The notes under the pieces: generated by a model | What the model saw: the letters and a program-made list of their open reading frames with translations, nothing else | The model's database searches: none | Told to the model about the DNA's origin: nothing | Program-made: the position numbers and the translations under genes | Shown here: piece by piece, positions 47,575-58,625 of the stretch | Layout: each line of letters begins with the position of its first letter | Position numbering within the stretch: position 1 is the first letter of the stretch | Origin: Zizania palustris | Taxonomy: Eukaryota; Streptophyta; Magnoliopsida; Poales; Poaceae | Reading direction: 5' to 3' | DNA length: 64,000 nt | Assembly (NCBI GenBank): GCA_019279435.1 | Contig: JAAALK010000086.1 | Location: 21,373,913-21,437,912, forward strand

Positions 47575-50500
47575 TGTAACACCTCAATTTTTCAAAACAA
47601 TAAAAACATTATTAAATTCAATTTCTTGGAATTATTATTTCAGAAAATACTTTTAAATCCCTTTTATACCCTTGTGAACTACAACATAGAGTAGATGACC
47701 AAATTAGGAGGTGAAACTTTTTGTATATGATCCTAAGGCCAAAAGATAATTTTGAGAATTTTTATAAATTTTTACCAGCCTTGGAAGTAGCCCTAATCTT
47801 TTAATCTATTTTCTGGAATTATTTTTATTCAGAAAAGCATTAGAACAGTAATGGGCTCCTCCCCCTCCCTTCTCTCTCTCCCGGCCGGCCCAGCCCGTTA
47901 CCGCGCTCCCCTCTGGCTGACAACCCGGTCCCACCTGTCGGCGCCGAATCCCTCCCCTCGCGCGCGAACCCGACACCCCGGCCCCACCCGTCAGACGCCA
48001 CCCTCGCCCGTTCGCGCTCGCTGGCTTGTGGCCCCTGCCTGTCAGACCCGTCTTCAACCCCGCGCCGTCGCCCCCAAATCCCGCCGGCCGACGACCCCGC
48101 CTCGGATCCGCCTCGCCGGTCCGTCCCCCATTAATTGGCCGCCATAACTCGGTCCCCCGCGCCACGCCGACCGTTTTCCCCTTTAATTCACCGCGTCATC
48201 GCCCCCGGATCGTCGCTACACGTGCATGGCCGAGCCATCGCCGGCGAGTAAAGGCCCTCTGGCCGTTTTCCTTGCATGCGACCCCCGCCGGTGACCCTAT
48301 TTATACCCCTGGCCTTCACCGCGTTCGACCCCCACGCCCATTCGCACTCAGACCGAACAGAACAACCACGATTCGCCGTTTAGCGCATTCTCTCTGGTTC
48401 GTCTCCGGCCACCACTCGCCGTCGCACCAGACCACCTCCGCCCGTGCCTTCGCCACCAACGTGACCGCGAGGACGACCCCGACCTCGGCCACCCCTCCGC
48501 CGACGTCGAACCCCGCCGGATCGCCGTCGCCGCCAAGGACCCGAACGCCTCCACCGCCCACGCTCGTCGCCGGCCTCACTCCGTCGACCCCGGACCACCG
48601 CAACGGTACCCTCTTGTTCCCCTCGGTGCCCCCTTTCCGTTTTTAGCCCTAGCTAGACTAGATAGCCTTCGACCTCACCGGAATCGCTCGCCGTTGTATC
48701 ACCGGAGTCGGGGAAGAAGGGGTACTTTACCCCCCCGACACGCACTGTGCCGGATTTAATCCTGGCCGTGCGATCCAGATCCAACGCTCGGGTTAAATCA
48801 TCTGTTCGGTTTAATCCTGGCCGTCGGATCTGAGTGAAGCGGTACGGTGCGATCTCGTGCGTCCATCTGTATTTAAAACCCGCATTAAATCCCGTGCGTC
48901 CACGTGGTACCGGTTCGAACGTTTTAATCCTGGCCGTCCATCACAACTTACGCGTCCCGCCTCGCCCTCGCGCGTCGGATCTGGATCCGACGGTCCAGAT
49001 CGACCCGGCGCACGCGCACAGTGCGCGGGTTCACCGTGGGCCTGGCTCACCGTGGACCCGAGAGGTTTAAAATTTGAAAATAAAATTCCAGAAATGCTTT
49101 TAAACTTGTAAAATTCATATCTAATGCATTTGGACTCTAAAAATTGCCATTCCAATTTTAGAAAATTCATGAAATTATTCTCTACATGTTTATGCAATAA
49201 AAACAGTAGGTTTATTTGGACATTTTCATGTTTATTTAAATAAGTATTCAAATGCCCTTAGGATTTAAATGTGAATTTCAATATTTAAATTCCAGAAAAA
49301 TTGTATAATTGTCCTTTACTGTTAAACACTAAAACCACTAGGTTTCCTATAAATCATTTGAACTAAATTGGTTAGAAAACTCAATGTAGGGTTATGCCCA
49401 CTTAAAAACCCTTTATGAAAAACAATGATTTATTTAGATTCACTTTAAATTAATGGAGGAATAAATTTCAGAACTTTAATATCTGAATTTATTTTATTCT
49501 TAATCAAACCAACTTTAACTTATATGCTTGCAATGTAATGTTATATGGTTTGATTGAATGTGGTACTCTTTTTATTTTACTTTATATTAAAAAGACTACG
49601 ACGTCGCCGAGGAGCCGGAGTACTTCCCCGAAGTCCCTCCCTCTCCCTTTGCTGAACAAGGCAAGTCACCAAACAATTCTTTTGAGCATATTGAACCCAT
49701 GTCTGAATTAACTATCGCTAAAACACATAGGTTATGTATATGCATTAGTCAAATGAACCCTTACATTATATTTATTTAGGATCCCCCGACCTTGATGTGC
49801 AACCCAAGCCATGCTATCTCGCCTAACCTCCTTGTCACCATATGAACTATGATATTAGCTAGTGTCCAATGTATTGACACGGCCGCTATAGGATAAAAAT
49901 GAGTCGTAGGTGAAATGGTTCTATTATATGATCCCGTTACTTCTTATCCTTGGAAATTCTGTTGGTGATGAGTCATGGTTGTGAGTGTATGCATGGTGGG
50001 TTCCGGGTGCAAGCTAGGGCATTGGTCAGTCGCACCCGGGGCACTATAAGGACCGGTCTGAGGGATCCGTTGCAATACACTTACGTACTAACCACAAGTC
50101 TAGTGGGTAAGTCCTAACTAAGGTATGGGTTGTTCCAAACCGAGGCCACCACTTGGAGATGGGTCAAGTTGCACCTGCGGGTGACTTGTACCAATGTGGC
50201 GCAAAAGGGGGTGCGACGTTAGCCGGGATGCGGCCCGGCGCGCCGGCGAAACCTAGAGCGGGTGGTTATCGCTTGGAACATCTCATATTGAGGTTTTGGC
50301 ACGAGTTCCCGTGAAATGGGTCATCTCGTTGAGGTGAGTGCGTGCCTTGTGGGTACAGTAGTACATCTCTGATCAGAGTCTAAATCTTTTCGAAAAGCCG
50401 AGCCCACGGTCAAGGGCGGGTTGCGTGACATCCCCCAGTTAGTTTACTTGGATATGGATGTGCATGTTGTTTGTCATGTAAGGACCGTTGTGCGAGGAGG

Positions 50501-50960
50501 TAAAACGTACTCCTCGAGTTAGTTGATGTTGATGATGCTCATGTTTACTTTCCGCATGATTAAAATATGATTACACTAAATGCCATAACATGCAACTGCT
50601 TTATTCCGCATTGTTAGCCTTTATCCTTCCTTGTTTATTATCCTGCATTATTATTTGCATTTGCGGTGGCTTGTTGAGTACTCTTTGTACTCATACCCGT
50701 TGGACCCCACAGAGGATGCTTATCTCGAAGACGGTCTGGAGTAGCGACCCAGTCAAGAAGAAAAATCCTGAAGGAGAAGTTCGTCATGCCGTTTTCTAAT
50801 TATTTTACTCTACTGTTTTATTAAAACAATGTTGTAATAAATATGGTCTGCGTACCATGAATTTTACCGTATGTACGTTGTCGCATGATGAACCTCTTGT
50901 ATTATTGTTTTTCTATGGAAATTCAATAATGTCTCGATTTCGATAAATCGGGGCGTGACA
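47575..50960 (+). repeat. 3' LTR of the Gypsy element, 3386 bp
   Basis: Nearly identical to 38559-41945. Differences seen by eye include a T/A near 47920, a G/T near 48267, an A/G near 48583, several one-base indels in short runs, and C/G at about 50457. Confidence 0.97.
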
Positions 50961-50965
50961 GATAT
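50961..50965. repeat. target site duplication of Gypsy element, right
   Basis: GATAT, exact match to 38554-38558. Confidence 0.95.
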
Positions 50966-52242
50966 AGCTTAATTAGAAATTATATTGATGAAATAAGAGC
51001 TCTTGCTCATTACCTCCTTACTTGTATCTAGCATGAACATGCACAAACCGATTTCAACACTTAAAACTACTACACCACCAGGTTGTGTGCAACCTGTAGT
51101 GTACAGGTATTCACCATTCTATCTGAATGGATATGGCAATACATTAGTCATCATCTGCTGATCTGCAGATGCAATAATGGCCAAGCTCTTCTCCAGCAGA
51201 ACCTCCAAAAGTTTTTTTCTTCCAGAGATGTACTCATCACTAGTGATACCTGGTGTAATATCTACTTCGGCTAATAACTGGTTCATATTGTTGCAGCATT
51301 TTAAAATATTTGTGAAGAAGAATTGTCTTCAGTTCTTTATAAGCACGGTAAAAAAAGAATAAAAGCAATGGAAACAACACATAGAGTATCGTTTTGTTTA
51401 TCGGAACTGGGAAGGCAACAACCAACAAGTACAAGCCTCATTTTTCCTAATAGCTTACTGCTAGGTAGTTTGTTGAGACGGACATACAAAAGTTGAATAG
51501 GTTAAGTCAACTTATAAGCATCTACAGAATTATAATCCAAAAGGACCACCTTGCACCTCCCATGCCAACTTGAACTTCTACATACATAGGAACGTAGGAC
51601 TTAAGGCTAAAATATATGAACATGGCTTAGCTTTAGCCGACCAAAGAATAACAATGGCATATATTGTTATTATTGTGAATAATGATTACAAGTTTACAAC
51701 AGATTTCTATTACAATATTCAAAAAATTCATCATAAAATGAGCATTGTCATAAGAAAAAGGCATTTCCACAAATTGAGGTGTATCACCTACATAAGTACA
51801 AATGAAAAAAGAAATTGAATTAACAAAAAGGCGGGGATTGTTTTGTAATTTGTTTGCTTCACCTTGCAACCCTAACATTAAACTTGCCAAGGTTTCTTAG
51901 ATGTGTGTTTGATTCATTGACAAAATTTTGGTTTCATACTCTCTTATCCCAATGGCCCGGGAGTTACTTAACATTGCATAGTATTGGCTCTGAATTTTTG
52001 TCTCCTAAATTAATACAGAATACAAACAAGCCAACAATGTTTAAATACGATCAATCAAGACAACATAAAGAACTCCTAGGTAAATTGCCAACTATAGAAG
52101 TAAACATAGAAACTATAATGCCATCATGACTACAAATTTGACAGCATCAGCAAGTGCTATTGTGGCACCAAAGAAGGCAGTGCCTCAGGATGACTGGATG
52201 AGATTAGGGTGTTGGTTGACCAACATCGACTACTCTGGTCAT

Positions 52243-53065
52243 ATATGCAACTCATTGAACCAAATTTTCATAAGCATATAACATCAGTGGCGTTGCCTGC
52301 ATGCAAAATTTTGATGAAGCATAAAAGAAAGTTAAATGTTCTATATAGAAAAACAGCCACTACATTTTGACAAGAGGATGACACACAAGCAATTCATCCA
52401 AAATTAACCAACCATCAAATCTCAAATCATTACTAACAACCTCAAAATATATCTCATCTCCAAGCTAATAACATTGCTAATCAAGCCTAAATATAATACA
52501 ACACCAATCCAGCTATATACACATATAGCTAATCACCGAGAATACTAAGGGAATCAACAAATTTGAGCAAAACATTTCCCCAAAATAAAAGGTAGAAATC
52601 ACACTAACAAACTAAAATTATCACATCTTAGGCGCCAATCCAAGCAAAATCCCACACCCAAAAACAGTTACAAAGTATCAATGATGAAATCAAATGAAAT
52701 GAGCTCGAAAATCACATCTTACGTCGTTGCATCCCTCAAGACAAGGAAAACAACATGGCCATGAAATGGCTACACCTTGCAGCATACACAAACAATGCCT
52801 ACAACGCTTATCACTGAAAATCCCCAACTAATAATTGTAAAAAAACAATAAATCATGGAGAGAACCAAACAAAAAACATCAAACAGGGAGAGCCGCCTGC
52901 ACGAAATCACCCAAAAAGTTAATCGGAGGAAGAAGAAAATAGCAGGGTGTGTCATGAGCGGCGACTACGAGTGGTGGTGGATGACTTCCTCGCTCGGTCG
53001 TAGGTAGCAGCAGCAACCTGCAGCCACCTTAAAACTCCTCCCCGTCCGTAAGGGGGATTGTTCAC
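52243..53065. other. AT-rich intron-like stretch
   Basis: Lies between the SEC10-like first exon and the first ICP55-like piece. No exon recognised. Confidence 0.3.
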
Positions 53066-53179
53066 CTTGAAGTCCTCGAGGTCGAGGATGAGCGGTGAGC
53101 GCGATGGGGGTCGATCGCCGATGGCACGGTGGCCGGCGGGTCGGGACAAAGATCTAGAGGGAACATGAGGAGGTGTCAT
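53066..53179 (-). pseudogene. SEC10-like first exon fragment
   Basis: An ATG-started exon of 38 codons ending SPLILDLEDFK, followed at once by a donor (AAG/GTGAAC). From memory, plant SEC10 (an exocyst tethering subunit) begins with a basic serine-rich stretch followed by a very similar LILDxxDFK sequence at an exon end. No later SEC10 exon is seen, and the next coding pieces on this strand belong to another gene (ICP55-like). I take it as a captured first exon, possibly with its promoter. The assignment depends on a short motif and is uncertain. Confidence 0.45.
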
Positions 53180-53200
53180 GACCTAGTAGTGATCGCCTAC

Positions 53201-54058
53201 AATCTGGAGGGGAGAGGAAAGGGGAATCAGGCGATTGGATCGACAGGACTCGGGAGAGGCTGTGGGGAGGACGGTACGAGGAAGCTGCGACATCCGATGC
53301 TCGCGAGAAATCTGGACGCATAAAGTTGATTGGACGACCGAAAAATTTTAAGTGACGTGGCCATGCCGGCGGGGCGCCTAGCCCGCCGGCCTTAATGTTT
53401 TCTAATGTTTATAAATTAGCTGACACCAAATCTCGTTAGAATTTATTGCTCATGTGACCTATTTTAAAAAAATTACCAAAATATATTTTCCATAAAATAT
53501 CTATTAATAATATTTACATATATAAAATTATTTTTTTCAATATATTAATGATCTAAGATCTTACTACGTCGGCGGTCGTGGTTAGAAAGCGAGCTTAGCT
53601 AGGTGTGGAGAAAAAAATTTCTGATTTTAGCTGGTTATATCTGATTCATGTGCCCACGACGATATCCAATTAATATGACTGAAAATTAGAGCTCGCAAAA
53701 CTAATAAAAATAAATTACTAAGATATTAATCCACATTATTAATTTGTCTAAGAGTTAGTTTAAAGAAGTTTTGGGACGGATAGTCCACTGAGTTAATAGT
53801 TATCCGGTGAGAGTGTCAGGTATCTTTCCCTTTTGAGTCTGCTGCTTTTTATTTAAGGGTTCCTCTATTTTCGAGAAATCTGTTTTACGAGTTCTACTCT
53901 TCAAAACAGAGCTTATATTTTCAATTTCCACTATTATTCACATACTATATATATGTATTTGACAAAATCACAGTACATAATAAATTATTTATTGTTTAAT
54001 AATGAATGACTATATTTAAATTTGTAAATGGAAATGCAAATATTCAAATTTAAATATA
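53201..54058. other. intergenic, AT-rich
   Basis: A GC patch near 53370 contains the inverted GCCGGCGGG / CCCGCCGGC. The rest is AT-rich and without gene features. Confidence 0.4.
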
Positions 54059-54063
54059 GGTAT

Positions 54064-54703
54064 TGTTGTAGCATAAAAATTATGCTAACAGGTTTGTTAG
54101 TCTTGATGGGATTCTAATTACAAAGGAGATTTAAACTACAAAGGGTTTATATGAAGAGAGTATTTATACTGGTTCTATGAAATGGATAATAATCTTACAT
54201 CCAGTTCATAGTGATTTTCATATTATGTATCTTCTATCCTTTTACATTAGAGGTGTCTAATATTATAAGAAAAATACAAGAGGAAAATATCATTTTACTC
54301 TTTACTTACAATCGTCATAGAGAACTGGTTTACAAGATTTCGTAGTGGCAAAACAATAAATTCACGTGTAAATACATGTTCTCAAGGCCCTTGGTTTTGG
54401 TCTTCATGTCGAAGTTGCTTGAGGGCTTCAAAGGCTTGTGGCCGAAGCAGACCTCACACATCTTCTCAAGCGAAGCTCAGAGTGTCTCGGAAGGGCTTCG
54501 GTGCTTAGATAACCCCATAACTAGCTCTTGGTATTGCGGTTCTTGAAGTAGTCTTCGGGTAGTTTTGGATGCTTTGCTTTATGCAAGACAAAGGGGTCTA
54601 GACTGGTTTATTGGCTTAGAACCTTCAAAGAGATTCGATTTTCTAGAGGCTTCGTAGATAATGTCATTCGAACCTTATGAGAGTAAAGTCATTTCTCCCA
54701 ACA
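54064..54703 (+). mobile_element. solo LTR, 640 bp
   Basis: Begins TGTTGTAGC and ends CCCAACA, with GGTAT (54059-54063) on the left and GGTAC (54704-54708) on the right, a five-base duplication with one mismatch. It interrupts the AT-rich tandem repeat, whose sequence is seen on both sides. Confidence 0.75.
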
Positions 54704-54708
54704 GGTAC

Positions 54709-55232
54709 ATAATCATCTATCGTATTTAAATATTCAAATTATTAAATGTAAATACAATATTCAAATTTAAATATAGGAACATAATCATCTATCGTATTTA
54801 AATATTAAAATTTTAAATGAAAATACAAATATTCAAATTTAAATATAGTAATATAATCATCTATCGTATTAAACAATAGGAATATAATCATTTATCATAT
54901 TTAAATATTCAAATTTTTAAATGAAAATACAAATATTCAAATTTAAATATAGGAACATAATCATCTATCGTATTTAAATATTCAAATTTTTAAATGCAAA
55001 TACAAATATTCAAATTTAAATATAGGAATATAATCATCTATTGTATTAAACAATAGGAATATAATCATGTATCGTATCTAAATATTCAAATTTTTAAAAG
55101 CAAATACAAATATTCAAATTTAAATATAGGAACATAATCATATATTGTATTAAATAATAGTAACATAATCATCTATCATATTTAAATATTCAAAATTTTA
55201 AATGCAAATTTAAATATTCAAATTTAATAAGC
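54709..55232. repeat. AT-rich minisatellite, ~72-bp units with ~33-bp interruptions
   Basis: Repeated ATAATCATCTATCGTATTTA and ATTCAAATTTAAATATAGGA blocks, about seven irregular copies, plus a detached part near 54010-54058 left of the solo LTR. Confidence 0.9.
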
Positions 55233-56572
55233 GGGAAGCCTGTGTGCGAGGAGCGAGCGCGTGCCATGTGGCTCGGATGAGCCAGGATACGGGATCCTTG
55301 GGGATGAGGGTCTCTTTTGATAACACTTTTTTTTTTGAGAGCCGAGTAAGGACTCTGCTGAAACTCAATTTTTCTCACGAACTCTAAAAATGAATTCTAA
55401 AAATGAATTTGAGGGTCTTAGCTAGACGTGGTATAAATGGCCCCAATACCGGCCATGCATTTGAATGGGCCAAAAACTTGAAACAAAATTCTGACCCATG
55501 TATTCCGGCCGATCAAAAATTAAAATAGGCCAGACAAGAGGACAAGACGATATATTTATTGATTTTCCTCTCTTTAGTACTTATTTGTAACAAGAAGTTT
55601 TATTGAATTTTTATAGAATTTAGTTCAAATCATCTAAAATTTCTTTGAATTTCCTTTGTAAACCTTAAAAGTAAATATTTTTATTCTACACAGCGTCATA
55701 TATTTTAATGCCAAAGGATTGGTCTACGCTCATATTTGTCGAAAAAATTTGCATATTTTTGTTACTAACAGTATGCTCTTATCTCAGTTTTCTTATCTCC
55801 AAATGAGCCTACTTTAAACAAGGTGTCGACGCCTGGCCGAGCCGCCATACTGCCATGCATTCGAAGATTTCATAAAGAACAGCTTTTGATACGACAAATC
55901 CAATATGTTTTGTTCTAAGATGTATCGCTTAATCATAGCAGGTGCAAGACACCGTGTGCTAATAAAGGGATGGTAGAGACGTTAACCGGCTATGATTAAG
56001 CGATGCATATTAAAATGATGCAATCATAGAGCCGACAAAGTAATTTGGTCTCCAACATCGCGAGCTTTCTATGATGTACTTCCAGTACTGTATTCATCTG
56101 GGACCAACGTCCAACAATCCTGTCCGTATGCTACATTTTCAAGTTATTCAGTGCAATTCCAATGATCAGATGTTGCCCATTTTCAAGTCATTCAGTGCAA
56201 TTCCAATGATAAACAGTAGGACAACTACTCTGAAAAGTGAAAACGAGTGGAATAGGTTACCAATAATATCTCAACCTGTAATGTTAGGCCAGCTAAACTC
56301 TCGATGAAAGATGCGGCAGTCAGCGTACAATCAGACTAATGCAGTTCAAGTAACTCTATCTCTGTTTGTCAATCATAGAATAGTGCTGTTCAACTATCAA
56401 AATGGGAAGATAAGCTGATTAGTATACAATTTCAGTCTTTCAGATCATGTGTTGCCAGTTTACACTTTACAATGAACCGAGTATAAATGACAGTACAACA
56501 AACAGAAAGAGTAGAATACCACAAAGTTAATAGGCATGACTAGCTTGTACCAGTATTTCTGATAACTGCAGA
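55233..56572. other. intergenic, 3' side of HINT4
   Basis: No gene recognised. Contains the fold-back at 55920-56008. 56009-56572 may hold the HINT4 3' untranslated region; two 22-bp copies of a TTCAGTGCAATTCCAATGAT block occur near 56148 and 56190. Confidence 0.4.
55920..56008. repeat. 20-bp inverted repeat, possible hairpin
   Basis: ATGTATCGCTTAATCATAGC at 55920-55939 and GCTATGATTAAGCGATGCAT at 55989-56008 pair with one mismatch over a 49-base loop. It may be a tiny MITE or a small RNA hairpin. Confidence 0.8.
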
Positions 56573-57814
56573 CTATGGTTGTATTACTTCCAATAGTGTC
56601 TCAGCTTCAACAAAACCTCCTAAGAGACCAAGGGGTGTATATTTTACTTGCCTCCAACTGTCAGATAAGAAGTGGTATAGATAAGTTTCAAAACGGATAT
56701 ACGACATATTTCAAATGAAAGAGAAGCCACCAAGCTCTGTAAATTGAGTACCTGGGATTAAATGGTAGTGCCAGGCAGTGGAGATGCAGGTGATCAATAC
56801 TATTAAATGGTGGCTGGTGAAAACCAAACCTAAAAGATATGAAAACTTTACAACAAAGCAGACAGGAATAACGCTCAATAACTATCTTGCAACAATGAGA
56901 AAGCTTACCAGCATATGAGAAAGCTTCAATCACATACATCAGAAATATAGAATACAGCACACATAATTCATTTTGGCAATACCTGTGTTCTTCCGAATTG
57001 GGAGCATCCTGATTGAGTAAATCTTTCCCACCATCATCATGTGGCTAACTGAAAAGGACAAAACATGCTGTAGTTCACCAACAAATCGGTTTGACTTGCA
57101 TGAAGGTAGTAGAGAGCCAAGGTTGCATCAAGAAAGAAGCAAACAAATCACCCACCTAATTGATGATGTTCTATGCTTCTTTGGAGATTATTGACAGTGT
57201 CTATATGCTCAATGGGTATGACAAGATAGTGCCTGCAAACAGATATAGTGTATGATACTGTTAGACAAACGTTTAAGACAAGCTCTGGGTCAATATTTCA
57301 TTGTGGGGAACTGAATTCACCCTTGCACACTTGGTGCAAAAAACATATCAAGAGGAAAACCACTCTGGCATGTCAAAGACAACCAGCATTGAATTCATAT
57401 TGTCCACTACATCTCGGTGTTTGGAGTACACACAAATTCGTACAGTAAATAAGATTGTACAGTAAACATATTAAGGATAGAATTTCTAACGATGGAAAGA
57501 TTTTGGTGAGCTAAAGGAAAGAATTTCTAACGAAACAGTGGCAGAGGAACGCGTCGCCGCGACGCGACACTGTGTGAGCAAGCTGGAGACGCAGAAGTAC
57601 CTGAACGCCGACGGGTTGATGTCCCGGAACGCGACGACCCTGTCATCCTGCGCACGAAACCAAAAGGGCGCATTTTAAGCGATCACAGCACCAGATGAAA
57701 CTCAGATCAGATCGGGAGTGGCGACGCGGAGGGGTACGGAACGGAGTAGAGGAGAACGGTGTCGGAGGTGGGGTCACGGCGGGCGATGCGGCAGAACACG
57801 CACCAGTCAGCCAT
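56573..57814 (-). CDS. HINT4: HINT4, HIT-family adenylylsulfatase; one missing base in exon 4
   Basis: Six exons on the minus strand: 57814-57743, 57647-57601, 57232-57156, 57048-56983, 56829-56752 and 56657-56573, each joined by GT/AG sites. The protein starts MADWCVFCRIARRDPTSDT, followed by DDRVVAFRDINPSAFR and HYLVIPIEHIDTVNN. Exon 5 has FGFHQPPFNSIDHLHLHC with the histidine triad HLHLH, and the end is GGFVEAETLLEVIQP. Plant HINT4 hydrolyses or phosphorolyses adenosine 5'-phosphosulfate. Exon 4 is 66 bp but should be 67. One base is missing from the T run at 57024-57026 (plus strand); with it the frame reads GKDLLNQDAPNSEEHR. An in-frame ATG at 57937 would add 41 residues, but the start at 57814 suits the family better. 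Confidence 0.9.
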
Positions 57815-58292
57815 CGACGCGGTCTCAGGCCTCCTCGCCGCGGTGCCGCCCCAGAAGCGGAACGGCATCTTCATGGCCTCGGCGGCCGGTAGGTTAGTTG
57901 GGGCAGGTACTGGGCAGGTGGGATTCCGAGGGGCCAACGCGGCGTGGACTTGGACCGCTTCCGCGCTTGCGCCCCGACGCGGCGGTCGTGCTCCGGAATC
58001 AGGATGCCGCCGCCGCCCGCAGTGCCCGTACGGCCGCCGGCAGCGCCCTCGTATTCGAGGGAACGGCCCGAGGGTAATATTACAATCTGCTCGGCCTTCT
58101 CATGAGCTCCAGACTTATTTTGTTGGAACCTTCTAGAAGGCTAGACTTTTTTTTTCTGGGCCATGAATTTTGGTTCCGAGCCCAACTCATCACAGCAATT
58201 TCTGAATTGTTCAGCGACAATGCGCTTGATTCTTCAGTCAAGCTTCCCTCAAAAAGAGAGCAATTTTCGTCCATCGCGCCCGTTGCCGGTGA
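57815..58292. other. HINT4 leader and promoter side
   Basis: GC-rich to about 58075, then mixed sequence. The upstream in-frame ATG at 57937 lies here. No second gene recognised. Confidence 0.4.
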
Positions 58293-58625
58293 GGTGGTGT
58301 TTGGTCACCGGAGTAAGGTTTAGTTCGTGTTGGTACATTAATTCGAAGGATTAAACTTAAACTAATTATAAAAATAATTGAAGAATTGAAGAATTATTTA
58401 CGAGACAATTTTTTAAGTCTAATTAATATATGATTAGCAAATATTTATTGTACCATCACATTATCAAATCATGGCGTAATTAGGCTAATTAGATTCGTCT
58501 CGCGAATAATCCATCGATTATGAATAGGTTTTGTAAATAGTCTATATTTAATACTCCAAAATGATATCTAAACATTCGATGTAACGGTAACTAAATTTTA
58601 GGACTAGGGGAACCAAACACCCTCT
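58293..58625 (+). mobile_element. MITE, common family copy
   Basis: GGTGTTTGGTCACC at the left and GGAACCAAACACCCTC at the right, with the family core (ATGATTAGCAAATATTTATT). Target duplication is unclear. Confidence 0.75.

Larger units (their letters stand above)
38559..50960 (+). mobile_element. Ty3/Gypsy chromovirus (Tekay-like), complete, very young
   Basis: A complete 12.4 kb LTR retrotransposon: LTR, primer binding site, extra ORF, gag-pol, polypurine tract, LTR. The perfect five-base duplication GATAT lies on both sides. The chromodomain-like C-terminus, the order protease, reverse transcriptase, RNase H, integrase, and LTRs of 3.4 kb fit the Tekay/Del lineage of plant chromoviruses. 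The LTRs differ at about a dozen places by eye (roughly seven substitutions), so the insertion is recent. It interrupts an ICP55-like gene fragment. Confidence 0.95.
38166..52242 (-). pseudogene. ICP55-like Xaa-Pro aminopeptidase fragment, split by a Gypsy element
   Basis: Four exon-like pieces match plant ICP55 (intermediate cleaving peptidase 55, a mitochondrial Xaa-Pro aminopeptidase). 52242-52190 reads RVVDVGQPTP, stop, SHPVIL. 51277-51123 reads LLAEVDITPGITSDEY and later SLAIIASADQQMMTNV and PYPF. 38522-38432 reads VWQGQIA, stop, AEAAVDFFKADKAF. 38244-38166 reads ILPEMIERSKVVYHNVSS. Splice sites are visible at several edges, but the donor after PYPF is AT instead of GT. There are two in-frame stops (52206-52204 and 38497-38495), the exon that should follow PYPF is missing, and the whole metal-binding catalytic half is absent. 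The Gypsy element (38559-50960) sits in the intron between the second and third pieces. This is not functional. Confidence 0.8.
35160..53200 (-). mobile_element. candidate gene-capturing Helitron (with nested Gypsy)
   Basis: Fragments of three unrelated genes lie in one orientation with introns retained: SEC10-like, then ICP55-like, then leucine aminopeptidase-like. This is the usual structure of gene-capturing grass Helitrons. On the minus strand a possible 3' terminus is CTAG at 35163-35160, followed by T, with a small hairpin (GCG-TAAG-CGC, 35183-35174) ten bases before it. The stem is short, and I found no certain TC 5' end; A/TCTTAG near 53560 is one candidate. Without the Gypsy element the unit would be about 5.7 kb. 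Confidence 0.35.
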
